Assembly: GCF_014202335.1 (NCBI RefSeq)
Contig: NZ_JACHGP010000016.1
Coordinates: 1-64,000, forward strand
Direction of reading: 5' to 3'
DNA: 64,000 bases
DNA from: Mycobacterium sp. AZCC_0083
GTDB taxonomy: Bacteria > Actinomycetota > Actinomycetes > Mycobacteriales > Mycobacteriaceae
The notes beneath the pieces are model-generated. The model did not search any database and had not been told where the DNA came from. It saw only the letters and a program-made list of their open reading frames with translations. Position 1 is the first letter of the stretch, and every line of letters begins with the position of its first letter. Positions 8,304 to 16,371 of this stretch are shown piece after piece. The position numbers and the translations under genes were made by a program.

Positions 8304-8352
8304 GGTACCAAGCGGTACCGTACAATACGAGCCGATGGTACACCGTAGTACC
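8304..8352. promoter_or_regulatory. Divergent TetR/P450 promoter with GGTACC palindromes
   Basis: GGTACC-AAGC-GGTACC (8304-8319) and GGTAC-ACCGTA-GTACC (8337-8352) flank a candidate plus-strand -10 hexamer TACAAT (8321-8326). The spacing places both palindromes over the promoter of the P450 gene and upstream of the TetR, as expected for local repression. Confidence 0.6.
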
Positions 8353-8374
8353 ACCAAGTGGGTTGGAGAGTCCT

Positions 8375-9724
8375 GTGAGCCAAACGACCATCGATGAAGC
8401 TTCCACGGCAGCCTTGACCCGCGCCGTGAATCTTCCGCCCCGGCCGCGTCTTCCCAAGCTCGTGCAGGCCGTCGGGTTCTCGGTGTCGCGGCGACGGACC
8501 GTGGACTACATCGCCCGCAAGCATGGTGACGTGTTCACGCTCGACCTTCCGGTATTCGGCAAGACCGTGATCGTCGCCGAACCGCTGCTCGCCAAGCAGC
8601 TGTTCACCGCCAACATCGACGACGTCGGCAACATCCAGCCCAATCTGAGCCGGATCCTCGGGTCCGGCTCGGTGTTCGCGCTCGACGGCGCGGACCATCG
8701 TCGGCGCCGCAAGCTGCTGACCCCGCCGTTCCACGGCAAGAGCGTCAAGAACTACGAGAAGATCTTCGAAGAGGAGACGCTGCGCGAGTCCGCGACCTGG
8801 CCAGAGGGGCAGGAGTTCGAGACCACCGAACCGATGATGCGGATCACGCTCAACGCCATCCTGCGCGCGGTGTTCGGCGCCGACGGCGAGCAGCTCGACG
8901 AACTGCGCCGGATCATCCCGCCGTGGGTCACGCTGGGCTCGCGCCTGGCGGTGCTGCCCGTGCCGTCGCGGACGTACGGCCGGTACAGCCCATGGGGCAG
9001 GCTCGCCGCGTATCGGCGCAAGTACGACGCCGTCATCGACCGACTGATCGACACGGTGAAGGCCGACCCCGACTTCGAGGCTCGCGACGACGTCCTCACG
9101 CTGCTGCTGCGAAGCACCTACGAGGACGGCTCGGCGATGTCCCGCCGCGACATCGCCGACGAGTTGCTTACGCTGCTGGCTGCCGGCCACGAAACCACGG
9201 CGTCCACGTTGGCCTGGGTGTTCGAGCGCATCATCAGGCATCCCGACGTGCTGGCCAAGCTCGAGGCCGAGGCAGCGACCGAGGAAAACGAGTACCGCCA
9301 GGCCGTCATCCTCGAGGTGCAGCGGGTCCGCACCGTCATCGACTTCGCAGGCCGACACGTGTACGCACCGACATTTCAGTTGGGCGACTGGGTGATCCCC
9401 CGCGGCTACTCGATCGTGGTCCCCATCGCGCACATTCACGAACGCGAGAACGACTACGCCGATCCGGACCGCTTCGACCCGCAGCGCTTCGTCGGGAGCC
9501 GGCCGTCGTCGTCGTTCATCCCGTACGGCGGGGGTACCCGGCGCTGCGTCGGTGCGGTGTTCGCCAACGTCGAGATGGACGTGGTGCTGCGAACGGCATT
9601 GCGGCACTTCGCAATCGACACCACCACCGCACCCGACGAGAAGGTGCACTCCCGTGGCGTTGCCTACACGCCCGCCGCAGGCGGCCGCATGATGATGCGC
9701 CGCCGCGTCACCCCGCTGGCCTGA
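8375..9724 (+). CDS. cyp138: Cytochrome P450, CYP138-like
   Basis: A 449-residue soluble bacterial P450. The I-helix oxygen-binding motif is AAGHETTAST, the ExxR motif lies in EVQRVRT, the PERF-like region is DPDRFDPQRF, and the haem loop is FIPYGGGTRRCVG with the ligating cysteine near residue 391. GTG 8375 is chosen because GGAGAG precedes it; the ORF reaches further upstream but would cross the promoter palindromes. Position between a divergent TetR and a convergent msrA matches M. tuberculosis cyp138. The physiological substrate is not established. Confidence 0.88.
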   Translation: MSQTTIDEASTAALTRAVNLPPRPRLPKLVQAVGFSVSRRRTVDYIARKHGDVFTLDLPVFGKTVIVAEPLLAKQLFTANIDDVGNIQPNLSRILGSGSVFALDGADHRRRRKLLTPPFHGKSVKNYEKIFEEETLRESATWPEGQEFETTEPMMRITLNAILRAVFGADGEQLDELRRIIPPWVTLGSRLAVLPVPSRTYGRYSPWGRLAAYRRKYDAVIDRLIDTVKADPDFEARDDVLTLLLRSTYEDGSAMSRRDIADELLTLLAAGHETTASTLAWVFERIIRHPDVLAKLEAEAATEENEYRQAVILEVQRVRTVIDFAGRHVYAPTFQLGDWVIPRGYSIVVPIAHIHERENDYADPDRFDPQRFVGSRPSSSFIPYGGGTRRCVGAVFANVEMDVVLRTALRHFAIDTTTAPDEKVHSRGVAYTPAAGGRMMMRRRVTPLA

Positions 9725-9740
9725 CGGCGCGAACAGACGC

Positions 9741-9775
9741 AAAAGGCCCTGAATCGGCCCGAATGAGGGCGTTTT
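9741..9775. terminator. Bidirectional intrinsic terminator between P450 and msrA
   Basis: AAAAGGCCCT and AGGGCGTTTT form a GC stem around a loop of about 15 bases, flanked by A and T tracts on opposite sides, between two convergent genes. It can serve both directions. Confidence 0.7.
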
Positions 9776-9798
9776 CTGTCTGCTCGCGAAGGAGGTGA

Positions 9799-10314
9799 CT
9801 AGTTGGCCGCCGTCTCGCGCTTGGGCAGCTTCCAGCCCGCCCGCGGGAAGTGGCAGGTGTACCCGTTCGGGTACTTCTCCAGGTAGTCCTGATGCTCGGG
9901 CTCGGCCTCCCAGAAGTCCACTGCAGGAGTCACTTCGGTGACCACCTTGCCCGGCCACAGGCCGGATGCCTCGACGTCGGCGATGGTGTCCAGCGCGACG
10001 CGCTTCTGCTCGTCGTCGGTGTAGAAGATCGCCGATCGGTAGCTGGTCCCGACGTCATTGCCCTGGCGGTCCTTGGTCGTCGGATCGTGGATCTGGAAGA
10101 AGAACTCGAGAATCGCGCGGTAGTCGGTCACCGCGGGGTCGTACTCGATCTCGATGGCCTCGGCGTGCCCGGGATGGTTGCGGTAGTTGGGGTGGTCGTT
10201 CTTGCCGCCGGTGTAGCCGACGCGCGTCGCCACCACACCGGGCTGCTTGCGGATCAGGTCCTGCATGCCCCAGAAGCAGCCGCCGGCCAGGATCGCGGTC
10301 TCGGTGTTCGTCAT
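9799..10314 (-). CDS. msrA: Peptide methionine-(S)-S-oxide reductase MsrA
   Basis: A 171-residue cytosolic repair enzyme that reduces methionine-S-sulfoxide in proteins and free. The catalytic cysteine is in the invariant GGCFWGMQDL at residues 11-20, followed by GVVATRVGYTGGKNDHPNYR, HAEAIEIEYDP and FFQIHDPTTKDRQGNDVG. Its ATG overlaps the msrB stop (ATGA), so the two stereo-specific reductases are translationally coupled. No typical C-terminal resolving cysteine is present, so recycling may use another thiol partner. Confidence 0.95.
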   Translation of the reverse strand: MTNTETAILAGGCFWGMQDLIRKQPGVVATRVGYTGGKNDHPNYRNHPGHAEAIEIEYDPAVTDYRAILEFFFQIHDPTTKDRQGNDVGTSYRSAIFYTDDEQKRVALDTIADVEASGLWPGKVVTEVTPAVDFWEAEPEHQDYLEKYPNGYTCHFPRAGWKLPKRETAAN

Positions 10315-10820
10315 GCCTGTGCCTCCTGGTTTGAAGTGTTGAATTCCCCGGTCGCTTCGCTCTGCCCACCGAAGAGCGTCTTGTACTCGCCGTAGCCCTC
10401 GGTCTCGAGGTCGTCGAGGTGGATGAATCTCAGCGAAGCGGAGTTGATGCAGTAGCGCAACCCACCCGCCTCACGCGGCCCGTCGTTGAACAGGTGGCCG
10501 AGATGGCTGTCGCCGTTCGTCGACCGCACCTCGGTGCGCACCATGAACAGCGAGCGGTCGCGCTTCTCTGTGACGTTGGTTGCCCCGTCGTTGCCTCTGA
10601 TCGGTTTCGTGAAGCTCGGCCAGCCGGAGCCGCTCTCGAACTTGTCCGTCGAGGCGAACAACGGCTCGCCGGAGACCACGTCGACGTAGATGCCCGGTTC
10701 GTGGTTGTCCCAGTACTCACCGGTGAACGGACGCTCCGTGCCGTTCTCCTGGGTGACCTGGTACTGCTCGGGTGACAGGGCCTGCACGGCCGCGGGGTTC
10801 TTGTTGTATTCCTTCGCCAC
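10311..10820 (-). CDS. msrB: Peptide methionine-(R)-S-oxide reductase MsrB (zinc-free type)
   Basis: A 169-residue protein reducing methionine-R-sulfoxide. Family landmarks are ERPFTGEYWDNHEPGIYVDV, SGSGWPSFTKPI, DSHLGHLFNDGP and the active-site RYCINSASLRFI. The two CxxC pairs that bind structural zinc in many MsrB proteins are absent: the position usually read as CG-x-PLF is SGEPLF, and the catalytic Cys is the only cysteine. GTG 10820 is preferred because GGAGGACGA precedes it. A short repeat shared with other genes of this window forms part of the C-terminus (SEATGEF). Confidence 0.93.
   Translation of the reverse strand: MAKEYNKNPAAVQALSPEQYQVTQENGTERPFTGEYWDNHEPGIYVDVVSGEPLFASTDKFESGSGWPSFTKPIRGNDGATNVTEKRDRSLFMVRTEVRSTNGDSHLGHLFNDGPREAGGLRYCINSASLRFIHLDDLETEGYGEYKTLFGGQSEATGEFNTSNQEAQA
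10346..10367. repeat. Copy of a short GC-rich interspersed repeat inside msrB
   Basis: CCCCGGTCGCTTCGCTCTGC matches, with two small differences, the 21-bp unit found at 17154 and twice at 40941-41000. It is in frame near the variable C-terminus of MsrB. Confidence 0.5.
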
Positions 10821-10877
10821 TCGTCCTCCTAGTGTTGGCACTTCTATAACCGCGGGTGCCGTTTAGAAGTTCCTCCG

Positions 10878-11786
10878 TCACGGGCGTCCGCGCACCTCGT
10901 CGACAACCGTCACGATTTGGTCAGCAATGGCCTGCGGTTGGTAGAGCATCTGATTGTGCCCCGTGCCCGGCACGATGACGTTCGTGGTGCCGAGCGCGGC
11001 GGCCAGCAGGTCGTTCGCCTGGTGGACCTGGGCCTGGGTGTAGTTGTCCGGCTTCAGTGCGGCCGGCGCCGGGAACTTGTCTGCACTCAGCACGATGGCG
11101 GGCACCCGCGGCAGCGGCGGTGCGGCGGCGATCCTGTCGAATGCGTCGTCGGCAAGGATGGTCTCGTCCCCCGGATCGGCGACCTGGGCGTCGGCGTTGA
11201 AGGTGCTGTTCTGATCGGGCCTGCCGACGGTTCGCAGGAACTCCGACGTGGGTTCGGTGAAGACCATCCCGCTGACCAGTTCCGGCTGGGTGCGCGCGAG
11301 CAGGTCGAGGACCAGCCCGCCGTACGAGTGCGCGACGAACACCATCGGCGTCGGAAGATGTGCCGCCGCAATCAGATTCACCACGTCGTCGACGTCGGAC
11401 TGCACGGTGTGGGGCTGGGGGATGGGCGTCGAGCGGTCGCTGCCGTCCGGCCTGGTGTTGGGCCTGTCGTAGGTGCAGATCCGCGTCGTCTCGGCCACCA
11501 GCGGCTGTGCCGAGATCGGACTGGGGCCCAGCTTCGCTTCCTCGATCACGTCATACGGCGACGAGCGGATCGGGTCGCCGGGCGGGACGGCGGCGTTCCA
11601 GGCGTCGGCGTAGCTCCCCTTCCCCGGGATGACGAACACCGTCGGCGCCCCTTCGCCCTGGCAGTTCAGGAACAGGCTGCGGCCATCGCCGAGGTCCACC
11701 AGACCCGCGGTGTCGTCGGCGTGTGCGAGGGGCGGGCCGAGGGCCATGGCCGCGACGGCGAGCAGGACCGCGAGGGGAATCCTCAT
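10878..11786 (-). CDS. Secreted alpha/beta hydrolase
   Basis: A 302-residue alpha/beta-hydrolase-fold protein with a cleavable Sec signal (MRIPLAVLLAVAAMALG, cut after AHA near residue 23). The nucleophile elbow is AHSYGG, with a general-acid candidate in the later part and the histidine in VPGTGHNQM near the C-terminus. It is probably an esterase or lipase outside the membrane; the substrate cannot be told. ATG 11786 is chosen because the signal peptide begins there. It is divergent from the NTF2-like gene across a 61-bp gap that holds the KstR-type palindrome, so it could be coregulated. Confidence 0.85.
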   Translation of the reverse strand: MRIPLAVLLAVAAMALGPPLAHADDTAGLVDLGDGRSLFLNCQGEGAPTVFVIPGKGSYADAWNAAVPPGDPIRSSPYDVIEEAKLGPSPISAQPLVAETTRICTYDRPNTRPDGSDRSTPIPQPHTVQSDVDDVVNLIAAAHLPTPMVFVAHSYGGLVLDLLARTQPELVSGMVFTEPTSEFLRTVGRPDQNSTFNADAQVADPGDETILADDAFDRIAAAPPLPRVPAIVLSADKFPAPAALKPDNYTQAQVHQANDLLAAALGTTNVIVPGTGHNQMLYQPQAIADQIVTVVDEVRGRP

Positions 11787-11824
11787 GCGGGTCGACGTTA
11801 CGGTGGCCGCTCGACAAAGGACGG

Positions 11825-11838
11825 TAGAACGTGTTCTA
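11825..11838. promoter_or_regulatory. KstR-type operator TAGAACGTGTTCTA
   Basis: TAGAAC-GT-GTTCTA fits the KstR consensus TNNAACNNGTTNNA exactly, with perfect outer arms. KstR is the TetR repressor of mycobacterial cholesterol catabolism. It sits 9 bp before the NTF2-like GTG start and 38 bp before the divergent hydrolase start, a position that would block either promoter. Confidence 0.65.
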
Positions 11839-11847
11839 GTTCTGAAT

Positions 11848-12348
11848 GTGACGGGTAGCACTTTCAGCCGCGACGAACTGGCAGACGCATTCGCTCGATT
11901 CGAGGCAACGGTCGCACGGGCCGCCGAGACGCGCGACTGGGATCCCTGGGTCGACCAGTACACCGACGACGTCGTCTACGTCGAGCACGCCGCGGGAACC
12001 ATGCGCGGCCGCGAACAGGTGCGGCCCTGGATCTGGCAGACCATGGAGAGCTTCCCCGGCAACTACATGACGTCGTTCCCGTCGCTGTGGAAGGTGATGG
12101 ATGAAGCGCGAGGCCGCATCATCTGCGAACTGGACAACCCCATGCGCGACCCCGGTGACGGCACGATCATCACCGCAACCAACATCTCGATCGTGACGTA
12201 CGCGGGCGACGGGCTGTGGAGCCGCCAGGAGGACGTCTACAACCCGTTGAGGTTCGTCTCCGCGGCGATGAAGTGGTGCAAGAAGGCCAAGGCGCTCGGC
12301 ACGCTGCCCGATGAGGCGGAGGCGTGGATGCGGCAGGTCGCGCCATGA
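11848..12348 (+). CDS. NTF2-like / SnoaL-fold protein
   Basis: A 166-residue protein of the NTF2-like superfamily, the fold of ketosteroid isomerase and limonene-epoxide hydrolase. Typical elements are the N-terminal helix FARFEATVARAAETRDWDPW, then YTDDVVYVEHAAGTMRGREQ and later strands around IICELDNPM and TATNISIVTYAGD. GTG 11848 follows the KstR-type box with no ribosome site, suggesting a leaderless message. Its stop overlaps the start of the epimerase-like gene (ATGA). It appears orthologous to M. tuberculosis Rv0138, from recalled order. A steroid substrate is inference from the operator. Confidence 0.82.
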   Translation: MTGSTFSRDELADAFARFEATVARAAETRDWDPWVDQYTDDVVYVEHAAGTMRGREQVRPWIWQTMESFPGNYMTSFPSLWKVMDEARGRIICELDNPMRDPGDGTIITATNISIVTYAGDGLWSRQEDVYNPLRFVSAAMKWCKKAKALGTLPDEAEAWMRQVAP

Positions 12349-13352
12349 CCGCACTCGTCATCGGCGCGAACGGATACCTCGGCTCGCACGTCACCCGCCA
12401 GCTCGTCGCCGACGGGCAGGACGTCCGGGTGATGGTGCGGCCGAACGCCACCACGATCGGCATCGACGATCTGAAGGTGACGCGGTTCCTCGGCGACATC
12501 TGGGACGACGACGTGCTGCGCGAGGCGATGGCCGGTTGCGACGTCGTCTACTACTGCGTCGTCGACACCCGTGGCTGGCTGCGCGATCCGTCGCCGCTGT
12601 TCCACACCAATGTGGACGGCACCCGAAACGTGCTTGAGGTCGCCAAGGGTGCTGGACTCAAGCGCTTCGTCTTCACCAGCAGCTACGTCACCGTCGGGCG
12701 CAAGCGGGGCCGGGTGGCCACCGAGGACGACCCGATCGTCGACCGGGGTCTCACGCCGTACGTGCGGTCGCGGGTGCAGGCCGAGAACCTCGTCATGCAG
12801 TACGCACGTGACCACGGGGTGCCCGCCGTCGCGGTGGGCATCTCCACGACGTACGGCAGCGGCGACTGGGGCCGCACCCCGCACGGTGCGATCATCGCGG
12901 GCGCGGCGTTCGGCAAGCTGCCGTTCGTGATGAAGGGGATCCAGCTGGAGGCAGTCGGAATCGACGACGCCGCACGGGCGATGATTCTGGCGGCCGACAA
13001 GGGCCGCGTCGGCGAGCGCTACCTGATCTCGGAGAAGATGATCACCAACGCCGAGGTCGCCCGCATCGCCGCGGAGGCGGCAGGCGTACCGCCGCCTGCG
13101 AAGACCATCTCGATGCCGGTGGCGTATGCGATGGCGGCGCTCGGCAGTGCCAAGGCCCGGCTGAAGCGCACCGACGAACAACTCTCGCTCGACTCGCTGC
13201 GGCTGATGCGCGCCGAGGCCCCTGTCGACTGTAGCAAGGCCAGACGCGAACTCGGTTGGCAGCCAAGGCCCGTCGAGGAGTCGATCCGCGAGGCGGCCAC
13301 GTTCTGGGTCGGCCTGCGCGAGGCCAAGCGCAAGAGCAAGCAGGCCGGTTAG
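12345..13352 (+). CDS. NAD(P)-dependent epimerase / 3beta-hydroxysteroid dehydrogenase-like
   Basis: A 335-residue extended short-chain dehydrogenase. The nucleotide-binding motif is VIGANGYLGSHVTRQL at residues 4-19, with FVFTSSYVTVG carrying the catalytic serine region. The classic YxxxK is not obvious: the expected region reads YVRSRVQAENLVMQYA, with Tyr-x3-Arg instead of Lys, so catalysis may differ. The architecture is that of sugar epimerases and 3beta-HSD. It is coupled to the NTF2-like gene and shares its KstR-type box. It appears orthologous to Rv0139, from recalled order. Confidence 0.82.
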   Translation: MTALVIGANGYLGSHVTRQLVADGQDVRVMVRPNATTIGIDDLKVTRFLGDIWDDDVLREAMAGCDVVYYCVVDTRGWLRDPSPLFHTNVDGTRNVLEVAKGAGLKRFVFTSSYVTVGRKRGRVATEDDPIVDRGLTPYVRSRVQAENLVMQYARDHGVPAVAVGISTTYGSGDWGRTPHGAIIAGAAFGKLPFVMKGIQLEAVGIDDAARAMILAADKGRVGERYLISEKMITNAEVARIAAEAAGVPPPAKTISMPVAYAMAALGSAKARLKRTDEQLSLDSLRLMRAEAPVDCSKARRELGWQPRPVEESIREAATFWVGLREAKRKSKQAG

Positions 13353-13364
13353 CCGAGTCCGAGC

Positions 13365-13383
13365 GGCGTTGGCCTCCAACGCC
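13365..13383 (+). terminator. Stem-loop after the epimerase gene
   Basis: GGCGTTGG-CCT-CCAACGCC, a perfect 8-bp stem with a 3-base loop, 13 bases past the stop. There is no T-tract, so it may be a terminator of the GC-hairpin kind or an mRNA 3' stabiliser. Confidence 0.5.
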
Positions 13384-13458
13384 ATTCGGTTGAACGCCAC
13401 GCCGGGTAGTGTTCAGTGAATAGACCCCGCGATCAGCATCGGACTAGCGTCGGATGAC

Positions 13459-14307
13459 ATGACCGACAAACTGCACGTCGACCTCAGCGGAGCACCGCAG
13501 ACGATGCTGGCGACGTTCTATGCCAAGGCGCTCGACGCCGGCCTCCCCGACCCGATCCTCGGCGACCGGTTCGCGAAGGAGATCGTCGACCGCATCGACT
13601 ACGACTGGAAGAGAACCTCGATCACGGCGGCCAACTCGCCGTCGGTGACGACGAGGTCCGCGCACTTCGACGACTGGGCCCGCCAGTTCCTGGCCGTGCA
13701 CCCGAAAGCTGTTGTGCTGCACCTGGGGTGCGGTCTGGACAGCCGGGTGTTTCGGGTCGACCCAGGGCCCGACGTGGAGTGGTACGACGTGGACTACCCC
13801 GAGGTCGCCGACCTGCGCAGGCAGCTCTACCCGGCCCGCGATCACTACCACGTGATCTCGGCCTCGGTCACGGACCCGGCCTGGTTCGCCGACATTCCCA
13901 GAGACCGCCCGATCCTGATGGTCGGCGAGGGCCTCACCATGTACCTGACCGAGGCGGACGGCGTGGCGCTGCTGCGCCGAGTGGTCGACCACGCACCATC
14001 CGGCGAGTTGCAGTTCGACGCGTTCAACACCTTCGGCATCAAGTCGCAGTGGATGAACCCCGTGGTGCGCCGTTCTGGGGCGACGCTGCACTGGGGCATC
14101 GACGGGCCCGCTGACGTCCTCGACAAGGTGCCAGGTACGCGGCTGCTCACTTGGGTGTCGGCCATCGAGCAGGACACCTTCAAACAGTTACCCGGGTATT
14201 ACCGGTTGATGGTCAACGTCATGTCCAGGGTCAAGGTGCTGCGCTACATGGCGCAGTACCACCGCTATGCGTTCGGCCCCGTCAACGCCTCGATGACCTC
14301 GCCGTAG
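13459..14307 (+). CDS. Class I SAM-dependent methyltransferase (leucine carboxyl methyltransferase family)
   Basis: A 282-residue enzyme of the mycobacterial putative O-methyltransferase group. Motif I is VVLHLGCGLDSRVFRVD (about residues 87-103), followed by VEWYDVDYPEVADLRRQLY and ILMVGEGLTMYLTE, the hallmark of this LCM-like family. Substrates are unknown, though related proteins methylate carboxyl groups. Many such paralogues exist in mycobacteria. It overlaps the convergent crotonase gene by 43 bp at the 3' end. Confidence 0.85.
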   Translation: MTDKLHVDLSGAPQTMLATFYAKALDAGLPDPILGDRFAKEIVDRIDYDWKRTSITAANSPSVTTRSAHFDDWARQFLAVHPKAVVLHLGCGLDSRVFRVDPGPDVEWYDVDYPEVADLRRQLYPARDHYHVISASVTDPAWFADIPRDRPILMVGEGLTMYLTEADGVALLRRVVDHAPSGELQFDAFNTFGIKSQWMNPVVRRSGATLHWGIDGPADVLDKVPGTRLLTWVSAIEQDTFKQLPGYYRLMVNVMSRVKVLRYMAQYHRYAFGPVNASMTSP

Positions 14308-14927
14308 AGCCGCGCCTTGATGGCGCCCATCGTCGGTCCCGCCTTCGCGGCCCGCTCCTGCGCCCGCGCGACGGCGATGTCGAGGATCTCGTCCTCGGTG
14401 CCGACACCCGCGACGATGCCGGCGGCGTGGGCCTCCTCGCCGCCGTAGCGGCGCCCCGTCGTCATGGACTCGTGGGCGGTCTCGATCGGCAGCCTGGCGC
14501 GGATCAACGCGTTCATGCCAGGTGTGAAGGGAATGCCGAGATCGACCTCCGGCAGACAGAAGTAGCCACGGTCGGACCGCATCACGGCGAGGTCGTGCGC
14601 CAGCGCCAGCATCGCGCCCGCCGCGAACGTGTGCCCCTGCAGCGACGCCACGATCGGCGCAGGGAACGCCAGCACCCGCGCGAACAAGGCGTGCACGCCG
14701 CGCAGGTTGGCTTCTGCGGCATCGGGATTGGCGCCCATGAAGTCGAGGTCGAGGCCGTTGGAGTAGAACTTCCCGACCCCGGTGGTGACCACGGCCTTCG
14801 GTCCTGGCGCAGCGTCGACCTCGTCGAGAGCGGCGTTGATGGCCGCCAGGCGGTCGGGATGGAATCGGTTCTCGTCGTCGCCGAGGGTCAACACGAACAC
14901 ATCGCCGCGACGGTGCAGGCCGGTCAT
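14265..14927 (-). CDS. Enoyl-CoA hydratase/isomerase (crotonase) family protein
   Basis: A 220-residue crotonase-fold protein. The oxyanion-hole segments are TGVGKFYSNGLDLDFM and APIVASLQGHTFAAGAMLAL, and YFCLPEVDLGIPFTPGM is the second active-site region. It is shorter than typical hydratases and has the N-(S/G)-GLDL pattern of Delta3,Delta2-enoyl-CoA isomerase-like members, so isomerisation of unsaturated acyl-CoA is a reasonable guess. ATG 14927 is chosen because the domain starts there; upstream codons would run into the next promoter. Confidence 0.85.
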   Translation of the reverse strand: MTGLHRRGDVFVLTLGDDENRFHPDRLAAINAALDEVDAAPGPKAVVTTGVGKFYSNGLDLDFMGANPDAAEANLRGVHALFARVLAFPAPIVASLQGHTFAAGAMLALAHDLAVMRSDRGYFCLPEVDLGIPFTPGMNALIRARLPIETAHESMTTGRRYGGEEAHAAGIVAGVGTEDEILDIAVARAQERAAKAGPTMGAIKARLYGEVIEALTGPNA

Positions 14928-14982
14928 GGGCTGATTACACCACGCGCGAATTGACCGTTGACCGGTGCTGCAGAATCGTTCG

Positions 14983-16371
14983 GTGCCCACCCCGTTCGCG
15001 CCGACCCCGCTCAACGGTCACGTCTCGCATTGGCACGACGAAGTGTCGCGCAGCAGGCCACCACTTCCCGGCGACCGCGACGCCGACGTCTGCATCGTGG
15101 GTGCCGGATACACCGGACTGTGGACGGCGTACTACCTCAAGCGCGCCGACCCGCATCTGCGCATCGTGGTGCTCGAGGCGGAGTTCGCAGGCTTCGGCGC
15201 CTCTGGCCGCAACGGTGGCTGGTTGTCGGCGCTGGTGCCCGGCGACCGCAACGCGATGGCCCGCCAGCATGGCCGCGAGGGCGTGGTGGCGTGGCAGCGG
15301 GCACTGATCGAGTCCATCGACGAGGTCATCGACGTCGCCGCGCGGGAGGGCATCGACGCGGGCATCGTGAAGGGCGGCACGCTCGACATCGCGCGCAACC
15401 GGGCGCAGGCCAGCCGTCTCGCCGCCTCGTTCGAGGAGGAGCGCAGTTGGCAGGTCGACGGTATCGAGCCGTTGACGGCCGACGAATCGGCGAGGCGCAT
15501 CGGGTTCTCCGGTGTGGTGTCGGCGTACTTCAATCCGCACTGCGCGCGGATCCAGCCTGCGCGGTTGGCCCGCGGACTCGCCGACGCCGTCGAGCGGCTC
15601 GGCGTCCCGATCTACGAAGAGTCACCGGTCACCGAGATCAGTCAGGGCCGCGCGGTCACGAGGTCCGGCACGGTCAGCGCGCCCATCGTGCTTCGCGCCA
15701 CCGAGGCATTCACCGCCGCACTGCCGGGCCTGCGCCGGCGCTGGCTGCCGATGAACAGCTCGATGATCGCGACCGACCCGATCAGCCCCGAACTGTGGGC
15801 GAGCATCGGCTGGAATGGCCGCGAGACCGTCGGCGACGCCGCGCACGGATTCTTCTACGGCCAACGCACCGTCGACGACCGCATCGCCATCGGTGGCCGC
15901 AGCGTGCCGTACCGCTATGCGTCGCGCACCGACGTCCGCGGCCGCGTTCCCGAGCGCGCCATCGGGCAGCTGAGCCGGGTGCTGCACGACGTGCTGCCCC
16001 AGGTGCGCGACGTGCCGATCGCCCACGGCTGGTGCGGCGTCCTCGCGGTGCCACGCGACTGGGCGGCGTCCGTCGTGCTGGACCGTGCGACGGGGCTTGG
16101 CTGGGCGGGTGGCTACGCCGGGCACGGGGTAACGGCGACCAACCTCGCCGGGCGCACGCTTGCCGATCTGGTCCTCGATCAGCGGACCCGGCTCACCGAA
16201 CTGCCATGGGTCGGCCACCGGTCGCGCAACTGGGAGCCAGAGCCGATGCGGTGGCTTGGCGTGCGCGGCCTCTACATCGCGTACGGGTTGGCCGACCGAC
16301 ACGAAGCCGGTGGCCGCGCCACGACGTCGCCGATCGCGCGCATCGCGGACGCGATCACGGGCAAGCCCTAG
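14983..16371 (+). CDS. FAD-dependent oxidoreductase (DAO / GlpO-type)
   Basis: A 462-residue flavoprotein of the D-amino-acid-oxidase superfamily. The dinucleotide motif is VCIVGAGYTGLWTAYYL, with the GG doublet region FGASGRNGGWLSALV that in this family interacts with FAD; GLGWAGGYAGHGVTATNLAG is the C-terminal FAD motif. Homologues oxidise amines or amino acids such as gamma-glutamyl-putrescine. GTG 14983 and the GTG six codons upstream are both possible and neither has a ribosome site. It ends overlapping the convergent SRPBCC gene by four bases. Confidence 0.85.
   Translation: MPTPFAPTPLNGHVSHWHDEVSRSRPPLPGDRDADVCIVGAGYTGLWTAYYLKRADPHLRIVVLEAEFAGFGASGRNGGWLSALVPGDRNAMARQHGREGVVAWQRALIESIDEVIDVAAREGIDAGIVKGGTLDIARNRAQASRLAASFEEERSWQVDGIEPLTADESARRIGFSGVVSAYFNPHCARIQPARLARGLADAVERLGVPIYEESPVTEISQGRAVTRSGTVSAPIVLRATEAFTAALPGLRRRWLPMNSSMIATDPISPELWASIGWNGRETVGDAAHGFFYGQRTVDDRIAIGGRSVPYRYASRTDVRGRVPERAIGQLSRVLHDVLPQVRDVPIAHGWCGVLAVPRDWAASVVLDRATGLGWAGGYAGHGVTATNLAGRTLADLVLDQRTRLTELPWVGHRSRNWEPEPMRWLGVRGLYIAYGLADRHEAGGRATTSPIARIADAITGKP

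Noticed and set aside
8258..9958. Long minus-strand open frame opposite the P450
   Set aside because: No motif, low-complexity composition and full overlap with a gene that has all P450 motifs.
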